Shown: positions 38,626 through 50,400 of the stretch, in pieces
Layout of the letters: each line of letters begins with the position of its first letter
How positions within the stretch are numbered: position 1 is the first letter of the stretch
Source of the DNA: Castanea sativa
Lineage: Eukaryota > Streptophyta > Magnoliopsida > Fagales > Fagaceae
DNA: 64,000 bases
Assembly: GCF_040712315.1 (NCBI RefSeq)
Contig: NC_134021.1
Span: 43,835,501 to 43,899,500, forward strand
Direction of reading: 5' to 3'
Position numbers and translations under genes: made by a program
Notes under the pieces: generated by a model
Databases searched by the model: none
The model's input: only the letters and a program-made list of their open reading frames with translations
Told to the model about the DNA's origin: nothing

Positions 38626-40947
38626 TTTTCTTTTTGTTAGTTCTTTCATCGCTTTCACTTCTTCACATCTAAATCTCACAGCCAACAACACACAGGTTTA
38701 CATCTCTCTCTCTCTCTCTCTCTGATTAAGCCTTTGTTTGTTTATTCGATTTTCTTGTTGTTTGTTTCTAGGGAAAATTATTTTTATTTTTCCTAGAAAG
38801 TGTGGTGTTGTGATTGGCTGATTGGCTATTGCAATTGCATGCCTGGTGAATTGTATATTTTATTTTTTCATGATGTTTATGCATTATGTGAATTAAATAT
38901 TCATTTTATTTTTGGATTCTTGTTTTCTGTTAATTTAATGTATTTGTTATTCTGTTGTAACAAACAAAGTCTTAAAGTGATTGGTGGACTGTTTGTTTAT
39001 TGTATGAAATATTTTGTGATTGGTTTTAGTATGTGTTTGGATAAAGCAAAATGTAAAACATTTGGCTGTAATTGATAATTCCAGGTCTTAATTTTCTAGG
39101 TTTTAGTTATTTAACACTATGCCAAAACCCCTATGTGGTTTCCCATAAAAACGCACATCTCTTAGATGTTTTGAATGTAATTTAACCTCCTATGGTTGGG
39201 TTGACAATAAGAGAAGTAATGATGACAACAATGGATTTGTTACAGACACAAGGTGAGTCTGAGGCATAAATTGTTTTGCTATAACTAAACCATAGGCCAA
39301 AAGAGAATTTTGTGCAGTTTTTCCTTCATCTGTTTTAGGCATCTCAATAAATAGAGCCAAAAAAGAATATAGGGTCCACGGAATTAGCTCCATCTTCATC
39401 TTTGGCAACAAAAACACTTAAAGAGGAAAAGAAGAGATGCGAACCATTCTCTCAATAATACACTAAACTGACCATCTAGACACATATATACTACAATATC
39501 AACTTCACTAAAATCACAAATTACCAAAGTGTTAGAGAAACCCAGTAAAAGACGAATTTATTCTTATTATTTGTGGTTGTTGTGTGCACCCAGTGTTATG
39601 TTTACACACTTTGAGCAAAACTCCACCATTATTAAGACATCAAACAAAGAAAAAAAACAAAAACAGACAACCACAGGTTCACCACGGGTTGAAAACCCAT
39701 AACCACCAGGTTCAATAGATCAAATCAAATGCTTGCCCAAATATCAAACAAAGAAAAAAGAGCGGAGAAGCAAACTTTCATCACCACAAGTTAAAAACCC
39801 ATCACTACGGGTTGATACAGTTAAATCAGATGCAAAAACCCAAACATCAAACAAAGAAAAAAAAGGAAAAAAAAAAACAGAGAAGCAAACTTCTCATCAC
39901 CAATCGTTGATTTGGTGTAAAAGATGTGAAATACCTTGCTATTACCAACAACTCAGATATCTAAACAACTCAAATGTAAATAATACCTTTGGATTTTTGT
40001 GAAAAAAGCTAAGAAAGAGGTCAGGGAGATCAGTACTGGTTGGCGCGTGAAGCACTGCGTGACCGTGACATGGCGGCGTGGGTTGGCTGAGTTCAAATCG
40101 GTGCAAAAAGCGTGAGGAGGTGACGGCAGTGATGGTTTTGTTGAGCTTGTGGTTTTACCAAATGGAGATGAGAGAGGTCTGAGATGAGAGCTCTACTAAC
40201 ACTAAAGAGAGCCGTTGATGCGGAAAAACTTCTACATGCAGCAGATGCATGTAATACCTTCTCGTTGATGAGAGCATCAAAAGGAGCACCAAATGAGTTA
40301 TTGCTCTAACTGTGGGACCAGGTATGTAGTGCTATTTATAGAAATGCCATTGAAATAGAGTAATGGAAATTAAAAACAACCAAAATGTGTTTTCAGTTTC
40401 CATAATTCATAACTCAAAAATTAGAAAATTGAGTGATGGAAACAGAGTTATAGTGCTCCCAAACAGACTTCTCGCTATAGGTGTTACCATTTTTGAGTTA
40501 TAAATTATGGAAACAGAGTTATGAGTTATAGAAATTGATGATCCAAACAGCCCCTTCATGAATAGTTAAAAAACTACAAGCTAGACAAGACAAAATAGTC
40601 TTACAGGTGTGCTGCTTTGCCTCAGGGAAATCTTTTTTCCTTTACTTTTGTGTCAGTTCATTTTTCCTCTAAATTGGGATTGTCTCTTTGTGCTTTTTCT
40701 GTGTTAGAGAGAGAGTCATTTTAGAGGTGTTCTTTTTTCTTTTTTGATGAGTATTTTAGAGGAGTTCCTAATACTGGTAGGTATAAGAATTTTTATGAGT
40801 TAGGGAGGGGCAATTACCCTCGGATTTGCCCCGACTCCACGTGGCTAAACTACACTTGAATTAAATTAGGGAAAATAACCACTTAGAGATTCACAACAAA
40901 GATGTCAAAAAATATAGTTTTTAACCACTCAAATTTGTCACTTTATC

Positions 40948-41653
40948 TGTGGGGAGTAAAAAGACCCTGATGGGTATATGGGCCTTTGGGCCATGCTAGG
41001 GAAAGCCGACCTGCTCTTGGGTTTAGAACTTGTTAATACTACGGGTCGGCCCATATGCCGAGGATCCGAGAACCTGGGACTTCATGATAAACGTTAGGCA
41101 ATGACATGGTCAAAACCAATGGTTAAAAGGGGTAAACTCTTGAATGTCCTAGAAGCACTGATGTTAGAGAAACACCAAGGATAAAGGCTGTCACCTCCAC
41201 ATTAAAGACCCTGCACCTACAACCCTGGCCGCATTAATGGGGAAGTGACACCTGAACAGTGGAAGGGAAACTTCTGGTTACTATTGAAAGGCACTGAGAA
41301 AAGAAATATCTAGGCTAAGGGGGAGTTGGGGCAACACGTGTACAAAGTATCAAAAAGATGAGTATTTAAGGAGCAACTTAGAACAGAAAGGGGATCCCCT
41401 TCTTGGTAATCAAAAAGAAAAGAGAAAAAAGAGAGAGAAATAATATAAGAACAGTTTTCGGCTTATGTCCGAGCAGGTTGATTTACAGTATTCTTTGTTG
41501 TTTTCAAGTGCTTACAATCTTTGGCTTGTCATTTAATCCTCAAACACTTCTAACCTAGGTTTCAAGCCCACGCTCTACAAATCATATTGTTTAAGGCTCA
41601 TTGGGCCTAAACCCGTAACTGTTCTTGGGGCCAGGTGCAATTGTGCGCTTACA
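40948..41653 (+). mobile_element. Solo LTR of the Tat-type family
   Basis: It starts TGTGGGGAGTAAAAAGACCC and ends GTGCGCTTACA (706 bp). Inverted, it is colinear with the LTRs of the element at 42094. The flanks are TTATC on both sides (40943-40947 and 41654-41658), a perfect 5-bp duplication. It lies only 440 bp from the complete element but in the opposite orientation, so the two are independent insertions. Confidence 0.9.
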
Positions 41654-42093
41654 TTATCTATTTTAACAATTCACTTTTAAATACACCCAACATCAAAACT
41701 TCTATTTTAACATACAATACATCTATATATATAAGTGAAGTTGAGAGAAACTCAAATTAAAATCTCAAATTAAAGTTTCAATTGTGCGTCATGTGTCCTA
41801 AATTATATATACTTAAAAAGTTTTATTTCTTAATTTTAGAATCAAATGTGGGAAAACATTATAAATATTCATCTAAGTGAGTTATTAAGTACAAAAACCA
41901 AGGAATCTAAAATAAATGAATCGTAAAAAAAAAAAAAAAAAGTGCTTCACAATAATTTTAAAAAAAAAAAACACGGACAATTTACATTATATACCTAATA
42001 ATATCCTTACAATTTTTTTTAAAAGTTAACAAAAAATAAAAATGATTATCAATAGTATTTAAATTATATAAAGAAGAATTATATTATGTATTT

Positions 42094-42823
42094 TGTAAGT
42101 GCACAATTGCACCTGGACCCAAAGAAGATTATGGGCTCAGGCCCAATGAGCTTTAAACAATAAAATTTGTAGAGTGTGGGCTTGAAACCTAGGTTTGAAG
42201 TACTGGGAGCTTGATAACAGGCTTTTATAAACAAATACAGGTAGATAACGAACGATAATTGCAAATGGATCTCCTCGGACTCGAGCCGATGACTACTTCT
42301 TTATTATTTCTCTTTCTTTCTTACAGGTTACAATCCTTAATTTCTTTTCTTTTTCTTTAGAGAGAGAGAGAGTAAGCGAGAGAGAGAAAGAGAGAGCCCC
42401 CTTATTCTTTTGCATTCCTCCCCCTTAAATACCCCTTTTTTAGATGCCTTTTGGGACCCTGACTAGAAGTTTCTGCCCTACTGTTCAGGGGTCACTTCCC
42501 CATTAATGCGGCCAGGGAGGTAGGTGCAGAGTCTTTAATGCAGAGGTGGCAGCCTTTGCTCTAGATATTTTCCTTAACACTGGTGTATCGAGAAGGTTCA
42601 GGTTTTCCCCCTTTAACCATTAGTCTTTCTAAAGTTGTGCTTTGACCTTCATAATGAAGCTTTGAATTATCTTGGGCTTGTCCGAGGAGAAGCTCGTCCT
42701 CGGCTGCACCCTTGGACCCTCGGCATATTGGCCAATTCGTAGAGTTCAATTCTGGGGTAGGTCGGCCCTCCATGCTACAGTCCAAAGGCCCATATGCCCA
42801 TTTGGGTCCTTTTACTCCCCACA
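42094..42823 (-). repeat. 3' LTR of the complete element
   Basis: TGTAAGTGCACAATTGCACC to CTCCCCACA, 730 bp. The matching 5' LTR is at 52861-53589. On the inner side (42824 on) the leftward strand has a short purine-biased stretch but not a clean polypurine tract. Confidence 0.93.
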
Positions 42824-43338
42824 ATAGCCTCTCAAAACTCTATTTTTCATCATCCGAGGAGAAAAATAGGGTTTTGATCCAACGAAAACTTTCCCCACAC
42901 GTTCCGTAAATAACTACGCGTGTGAAGACCGTTTCGCGTCCCAGAGGATGCCACTTGGCAGTTTTATTTTCAAAAACGCGCGCATTTATTACCGTAAGTT
43001 ATACCTTGTCTCCCATGTTCAACGGTGAGATGAGCATCCAACGGTCCTTGTTACTCCGTGAAAATTTGGGCGGGACAAATACAATTTCGAGGCCGCTTCC
43101 CAAACGTCGTGACGCTTCGGGAACCTGCGCCTGCATTTATTTCTCCAGAGGCTAATCCCATCAAAACATCAATGATCACCTTTTGTCTGCACAAATCTGT
43201 GGAAACTCGCACAACTTCAAGTCTGTAAGTTCCTGTTCCTCTTTTCTTTTTTCTCTTAACCCTTTCTCCTCAGACCCTGTCATCGGCTCCCCTCGTAATC
43301 ATTCTCCCTCTCAGAATTTAGTCTTTCATTTCTTTCTG

Positions 43339-45850
43339 ATGGGAAAGTTCAAGTGTCTAGTTGATACCGCCGCTGGGATGGAAGGCTTTAGAGCCAAGTA
43401 TTGTATTCCCAGCGACGTAGGTTTAAAATACTGCCCGGTGGAAGCCATGGCTGGTTCTAGGAAGGCTGGAGAGGTTATCATCCCAATGGTAGCCTTCGTA
43501 GAAGGTGTGATGACCCTCCCAATGAAGCCTGTAACTAGGGAGTACCTCCACAACCACCGGTTGTGTCCCGATCAGTGCGCCCCAAACTTTTTTAGAGTTT
43601 TGGGTAGCGTCGACGCTCTAAACGAGCAAATGGGTCTGAACCTCACCTGGCATGATGTCGTCTTCATGTACGAATGCCACAAACTCACTGGAGTAGGTTA
43701 CTACATCAAATTCCGCTCCAGCGTAGTTAGGTTGATCTCCTGTTTGCCCAAGTCCAATAAAGGCATGAAGGATGACTACCTCATCGTTTCTGGCAATTGG
43801 CACGACAGCCCCCACTGCCCTGTTGAGTGGGGAGATCCAGGTGTGACACCTTAGGACCTAACTTCCCCTAACTTCCTAAATCATCTAGGAATATGTATTG
43901 GCATTTACTTGAGCGTCTGACTTTGATTCATTATATGTTCTATGTATCTGACCGTATTCTCTTATTTTGATGTTTCTCTCTGCAGCTAAGCAAAACGTGC
44001 GTCCGTGCTTAAGCCACTGTAACGTTGCAGACTTGAACAGAGTGCTACGCTCCGAGGTGTTCGTAAGCAGAGACCTACAACTTCGAGCGGCCCATTTGAT
44101 TTTGGGGTACGATCCCGTCTCCTCGGACTTCCAGGAGATCGAGAACGTCATAATCGCGGGTGACCGAAGGTGTAGGAGAATTAACGTAGCCAGACCCCAC
44201 TTTTTGGCCGACCACGACATCCCTGACGCCCCACATACAGTGTTGTACACACAGCCCATAGCGGCAGTTCCCCTCGCTGTGCACTCCCAGGCTATTGACG
44301 TCCCAGAGGAGCGGGTGTCTTCCTCGAACACGTTGGACAAGGAGATAGATCAGTTTCAGCTCGAGGACTCCCCATGACCTCGCGAAAACCCGCTTGTTAT
44401 CCTTTCCGATGAGGAAGAAGAAGAAGCTGAAGCCTCTGGGATCGCTGGTCTAGTGATAGCGCGTCTAGACGACAGTTTTGTTGAAGAAGAGATGGACAAG
44501 CTGAAAGACCTTATGACTGATAGAGGCGCCCGAGTGGCCAAGAAAGGAGCAAGAAGGTCCCAAGCTCCCCCTGCCTTGCCACTACCCCCTCCTCCAGCCG
44601 AGCCAAAACCTCCTACTGACGATTCTAAGAAGAAAAGAAAAGTGGATGTCGAAGGGGCTAGCGGCGAGAAGCCAAAGAAGCTGAAACAACAGCCACCGCC
44701 GGCACAGCAGCTGAAGCTGGACAAGGGTAAAGGGCGCGCTCGCTCAGTTGAAAGTGGGGAGATCAGGGACGTGGCCGAGGTGCGCCGAGCACCAGCCACC
44801 TGGTCTCCTGACTTGAGGCTAGACGGCGCCCCTATTCCCTGCCACTCCAGCATCAGGGCAGTCCAACAAGGCCACGCCCACCACTTAGCCGAGGTGTTGG
44901 AGCGTCCTTTTCTGCTGCCCAGGGACATGGAGTCCTTGGAGAAGATGGGCCAGCCGCAGCTGTTCCTCTCATTAAAAAGGGGCTTAGCTCTGGTAAGTTC
45001 CATCTTACACTTATATTCTATATTTATTTGTAAGCACTTCACTGCCTTTAACCTCTTAACATATTTGCAGTCCATCCAAGAGGTTTTCGCGGCCGAGAAG
45101 TTCATGGAGGATTCTCGGAAGCGTGCTGGGATGGAGCAAGAGGTAAGACAAGAGACAGAAAGATCCCTAGGCCAGGCCTTAGCAGAGAACGGGAAGATCA
45201 CGTCAGAGCTGGCCGACTTGAAAAGAGAAAGAGATGGTGACAAGGCCAGCCTGAAGATGATGGAGGGACAAATGGAAGGGCAGCGTAAGCTTCTCCGCCA
45301 AAAGGATGACGAGCTTGCCCAAGTCCAACGGGCACGCTCTGACTTAGAAAAGGAGCTTACGCGTGCGAAGGACGAAGCTCGCGCCCACCAGCACACCTTG
45401 GAGGCCGCGAAGAAGGCCAGTTATCAAGAGGGGGTGACTAGAAGACAAGAAAAGCTGACAGAGGCTTTTGCGGCCTTGTGTCGAAAGTACTGTCAGCTGG
45501 TCTGGGGAGAGGCCATGAATGCGGTAGGGGTTCCTCAAACTTCTGAGCTGAGGAAGCTCGAGAACATTTGGCTCCCCCTAGACATACAGGAAATTGAAGG
45601 CCCTCATGTGGTTGCCTCTCCTGCCCTTCCTCCTGTGGTGCAAGAGCTTGTCTCTGCTCCTACAGAACCTGAAGGTTCCCATAAAGAGAAGGACGAGTGC
45701 GGTGGTGCCGAGAAGGAGCAGATCCAGAGCGTGGAGCCCCTTATTCCTTCTACAGACAAAGGGAAACAAGTCTTGTCCACCTTTGAGCTGGAATTGAAGA
45801 GTACTGAGGCTGGCAGCAGCTCCTTCCAAGACCCCCATTCCCTAGTTTAG
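43339..45850 (+). pseudogene. Antisense additional ORF of the Tat element, three exons
   Basis: The gene runs opposite to gag-pol. Exons 43339-43840, 43986-44992 and 45071-45850 have GT/AG borders and agree in phase, giving 762 codons. The N-terminal part (MGKFKCLVDTAAG..., PMVAFVEGV, LSHCNVADLN) looks like the 'putative gypsy-type transposon' domain family of plants. An acidic stretch (DEEEEEAE), a proline-rich linker with KKKRKVDVE, a plausible nuclear localisation signal, and a long coiled coil follow (about 45110-45420). The C-terminus is acidic. A single TGA at 44375-44377 interrupts exon 2. The frame is open on both sides, and a CGA-to-TGA change would explain it. Intron 2 (78 bp) is a multiple of three. 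Its role in the element is unknown. Confidence 0.8.
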
Positions 45851-46295
45851 GGCCTAGTATAGGAACTTTCTGTACTTCCCTTCTTTGTATATAATTAATG
45901 AAGGAAATTTTTATTCAACTTTCGTTCATGTTGTCTTTATTTTACTTTATTCTTTTTGTGCTTGCCATAAAAGTTTTTAATTACAAATAGTTAAAGGGAA
46001 AACAGTATAAATAAGTATAACGCCACTATGCAAACCACTATGACTTCAAAACAGCCACATAACTTAATTCAGACCTCAAATAATGTCATACTTAGACAAC
46101 TCACATCACGGTTAAACCTTTATAATCTGACATATTGCTTTCAGTAGGATGCAAGGTCTGAAGACCATTCCTTACAAGAATTTGTTTAACACTTAAAAAT
46201 GAAGAACTTGAGATCCAAATTAATGAATGGTGAGATAATGATTTCCACAAAACGGGTGATAAGAATAAAAACAGTGACAAGATATTAAGAACAGT

Positions 46296-47428
46296 AACAA
46301 GGTTTGTGGTCCGAGGACTATACTTAACCAAGTTTCTGTTTGATTTTTAAGAATAGTAACTTCAAATATTAATTTCCCCAAAGTAGGAGGTCCGAGGACC
46401 CGGCATAACTAAGGTTCTGTTTAACAAATGACAAGACATCAATTTCCACAAGGTTTGTGGTCCGAGGACTACACTTAACCAAGTTTCTGTTTGATTCTTA
46501 AGAACAGTAACTTCAAATGTTAATTTCCCCAAAGTAGGAGGTCCGAGGACCCGGCATAACTAAGGTTCTGTTTAACAAATGACAAGACATCAATTTTCAC
46601 AAGGTTTGAGGTCCGAGGACTACACTTAACCAAGTTTCTGTTTGATTCTTAAGAACAGTAACTTCAAATGTTAATTTCCCCAAAGTAGGAGGTCCGAAGA
46701 CCCGGCATAACTAAGGTTCTGTTCAACAAATGACAAGACATCAATTTTCACAAGGTTTGTGGTCCGAGGACTACACTTAACCAAGTTTCTGTTTGATTCT
46801 TAAGAACAGTAACTTCAAATGTTAATTTTCCCAAAGTAGGAGGTCCGAGGACCCGGCATAACTAAGGTTCTGTTTAACAAATAACAAGACATCAATTTTC
46901 ACAAGGTTTGTGGTCCGAGGACTACAATTAACCAAGTTTCTGTTTGATTCTTAAGAACAGTAACTTCAAATGTTAATTTCCCTAAAGTAGGAGGTCTGAG
47001 GACCCGGCATAACTAAGGTTCTGTTTACTAAATGACAAAACATCAATTTCCACAAGGTTTGTGGTCCGAGGACTACACTTGACCAAGTTTCTGTTTGATT
47101 CTTAAGAACAGTAACTTCAAATGTTAATTTTCCCAAAGTAAGAGGTCCGAGGACCCGGCATAACTAAGGTTCTGTTTAAAAAATGACAAGACATCAATTT
47201 CCACAAAGTTTGTGGTCCGAGGACTACATTTAACTAAGTTTCTGTTTGATTCTTAAGAACAATAACTTCAAATGTTAATTTCCCCAAAGTAGGAGGTCCG
47301 AGGACCCGGCATAACTAAGGTTCTGTTTAACAAATGACAAGACATCAATTTCCACAAGGTTTGTGGTCCAAAGACTACACTTAACCAAGTTTCTATTTGA
47401 TTCTTAAGAACAGTAAATTCAAATGTTA
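46296..47428. repeat. 151-bp tandem array, about 7.5 copies
   Basis: The landmark 'ggtttgtggtccgaggact' or a close variant occurs at 46301, 46452, 46603, 46754, 46905, 47056, 47207 and 47358, exactly 151 bp apart each time. Every unit also contains a second 'aggtccgaggacccgg' half 81 bp after the first, so the unit is itself an old dimer (81 + 70 bp). The copies differ by only a few bases. The array lies between the integrase end and the antisense gene. The core CCGAGGAC also occurs in the LTRs and other parts of this family. Confidence 0.95.
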
Positions 47429-47474
47429 AAGGTACTTATAACTTTGAAATGTTAACCAACAAAAGCACGTTTTA

Positions 47475-50400
47475 TTAATAATAATACCTTCTAAGGTTAT
47501 TTACATTCCACGGACGTAGTACAATTCTTTCATCTAGGTCAGCTAGCCGATATGACCCTATGCCTGCTACTGAAACAATGCGATAGGGGCCTTCCCAGTT
47601 GGGTCCTAGCTTACCCCAAGCTGGGTTCTTAGAAGTCCCTACAACTTTTCTTAGTACAAGATCACCAAGTGCAAGTGGCCTTAGCTTCACGTGGGCATCA
47701 TATCCCCGTTTTAGCTTCTATTAATAGTAAGCCATTTGGACCATAGCTGCCTCGCGTCGTTCCTCAAGTAAATCAAGACCTTTCTTCAGGAGTCCATTGT
47801 TATTCTCCGGGCTAAAAGAGCTTGTCTTTAGGGTGGGAAAACCAGATTCCAGAGGTATCACCGCCTCAGCTCCATAAGTCATAGAGAATGGCGTTTCTCC
47901 CGTGGACCTGCGCGGTGTCGTCCGATACGTCCATAGAACATGAGGGAGCTTTTCTACCCATCTGCCTTTCGCATCGTCCAACCTTTTCTTAAGCCCACTG
48001 ACTATGACCTTGTTAACGGCCTCGGCTTGCCCATTTCTCTGAGGATAAGCTGGGGTGGAGTATCTATTTATGATACCCATGTCACCACAATATTGCCTAA
48101 AGGCATTGCTGTCAAATTGAACGCCATTGTCTGAGATAAGTGTGTATGGTATTCCGAATCTAGTGACAATATTTTCCCAGACAAACTTCTTGGAATCAAC
48201 ATCTCTGATATTTGCTAAGGGCTCGACCTCAACCCATTTAGTGAAATAGTTTGTTCCCACAAGAAGCCATCTTTTGTTTCCTGCAGCTCTCGGAAATGGC
48301 CCCACTATGTCCAATCCCCACTGCGCAAAAGGCCAAGGACTGGAGAGAGGGTTAAGAACCCCACCAGGTTGATGAATATTAGGGGCGAACCTCTGGCATT
48401 GATCACATTTTCTAGCATCGTCTTGAGCCTCTCTCTGCATATTGGGCCACCAATAACCCTGAGTAAGAGCTCTATGGGCTAAGGACCTTCCCCCAGTGTG
48501 GCTTCCACAAATCCCCTCATGCAATTCCTCTAGTAATGCTTCCGTTGATTCAGGGTGCACACACAACAAGTACGGTCCTGAGAAGGATCGTTTGTACAGC
48601 TTCTGGTCTTCGAACAACCAGAAACGTGGCGCCTTTCGACGCGCCTTTCGACGCACCTTCTTTGCTTCAGACTTGTCCTCAGGAAGGATGTCTTTCTTAA
48701 GAAAAGATATGACCGGGTCCATCCAACTAGGTCCAAGCCTTATTAGATGGATGCGAGCCGCCTTGGCGGGGATAAGAGTTGGCTCTAGCAAATCCTCCAC
48801 AAGGATAATCCTGGGCAAATCCTGAGCCGAGGACGTTGCTAACGTAGCCAAAGAATCGGCGTGGGTGTTTTCACTCCTAGAGATGTGAGCTAAGACAAAG
48901 GAGTCAAATTCTGTTTGCTGACGCTTGACTTGGGCCAAATATTCCTGCATTCTTGGGTCCCTAGCCTCCATGGTCCCCATGACCTGGCTGACCACTAACT
49001 GAGAGTCCGAGAATGCATGGACTTCCTTTCCACCCATCTTATGTAACATGTTCATGCCTACTAGAACGGCTTCGTACTCGGCTTCATTATTAGTAGCCGA
49101 GAATGACAGCCTTAGAGATTTTTCGAAGATAATTCCCTTAGGGGATATCAGAACAAGTCCGACACCAGACCCTCTCTGATTAGCTGCCCCATCCACATAC
49201 AGCTTCCAAGTCGAAGGCACTGCAGCTGTGATCACACCAACTGATTTTTCATCCATGTGTGCTTCTTTTAGAGTTTCTTCTAGCAATGGTTCTGTAAACT
49301 CCGCCACCAAGTCAGCGAGGACCTGGCCCTTCACCGAGGTGTGAGGCTTGTATTTAACGTCAAAAGCTCCTAAAATGGTTCCCCACTTTGCCACCCTACC
49401 AGAGTAGTCGGCACTGCGTAACACTGCCTTGAGAGGCAATTGGGTCAGAACCACTACAGTGTGAGACTGGAAATAATGAGGAAGCTTGCGCGTGGCGTGA
49501 ACTATGGCCAAAAGCGCTTTCTCCAACAGCAGATAGCGCACCTCGGCCTCATTCAAAGACTTACTAACATAGTAGACCGGTCTTTGCACCCCGCTGTCAT
49601 TCCTTATAAGGACCAGGCTGACCGCGTGGACGGCCACTGCTAGATAAGCAAACAAGACCTCGTCCGCCTTGGGGCGAGACAAGATGGGTGGCCGAGAAAG
49701 ATATTGCTTAAGCTGCTGGAAAGCTAATACGCAGTCCTCGGTCCATTGAAACCCTTTCCACTTATTCAACAATTGGAAGAAAGGACGGCATCGGTCAGCT
49801 GACCAAGAGATAAATCTATTCAATGCAGCAATCATTCCGGTCAATTTCTGGATCTCTTTTGGGTTCCGAGGCGGCTGCAAATCCTGAATAGCCTTGACCT
49901 ATGCTGGGTTCACCTCTATGCCTCTGTGAGTAATTATGTATCCCAAAAACTTTCCGGACCCCACGCCAAAAGAGCATTTTGAGGCATTAAGGCGCAGCTT
50001 GTACTTTCTTAGCACCTGGAAGGTGTCGGCTAGATCTTTGACGTGTGAAGGTATCGTTTTGCTCTTTACCACCATATCGTCTACATACACCTCAATAGTC
50101 TTCCCCAATTGCTGTTCGAACATCCTGGTCATCATTCTTTGGTAAGTAGCCCCAGCATTTTTCAACCCAAATGGCATGACCTTATAGTGGTAGTTCCCCG
50201 TTGGAGTAATGAAAGCCGTCTTCTCTTGATCCTCCACCGCCAAGGGAATCTGATGGTAACCCTGGAAGGCATCCAAAAAACTCATCCGAGGATGTCCGAC
50301 AGTGGCGTCCACCAGTTGATCAATACGCGGCATTGGGAACGAATCCTTGGGGCAGGCCTTGTTCAAATCCGTGAAGTCCACACATACTCTCCACGTTCCA

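Larger units (their letters stand above)
34501..40555 (-). mobile_element. Decayed PIF/Harbinger DNA transposon
   Basis: A leftward two-gene element: a Myb/SANT-like DNA-binding gene (37419-36305) followed by a DDE transposase (35875-34501). The right end near 40555, read inverted, begins GGGGCTGTTTGGATCATC, a good PIF-type terminus. The left terminus is missing: duplicated-block sequence joins directly to the C-terminal transposase codons at 34501. The element is thus cut at its 3' end. The 38.1-40.5 kb part holds no recognised gene. It contains TA (38590-38620) and CT (38706-38724) microsatellites and a repeated phrase 'atcaaacaaagaaaa' (39630, 39744, 39846). Target duplication not identified. 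Confidence 0.75.

Noticed and set aside
44356..45396. 346-codon open frame on the minus strand
   Set aside because: It is the mirror of the spliced + strand gene. Its Ser-rich composition comes from antisense of charged codons, whereas the + strand shows domain-like sequence, a coiled coil and splice sites.
46296..47428. Possible CRISPR-like array
   Set aside because: The repeats are contiguous 151-bp units without unique spacers, inside a plant retrotransposon.
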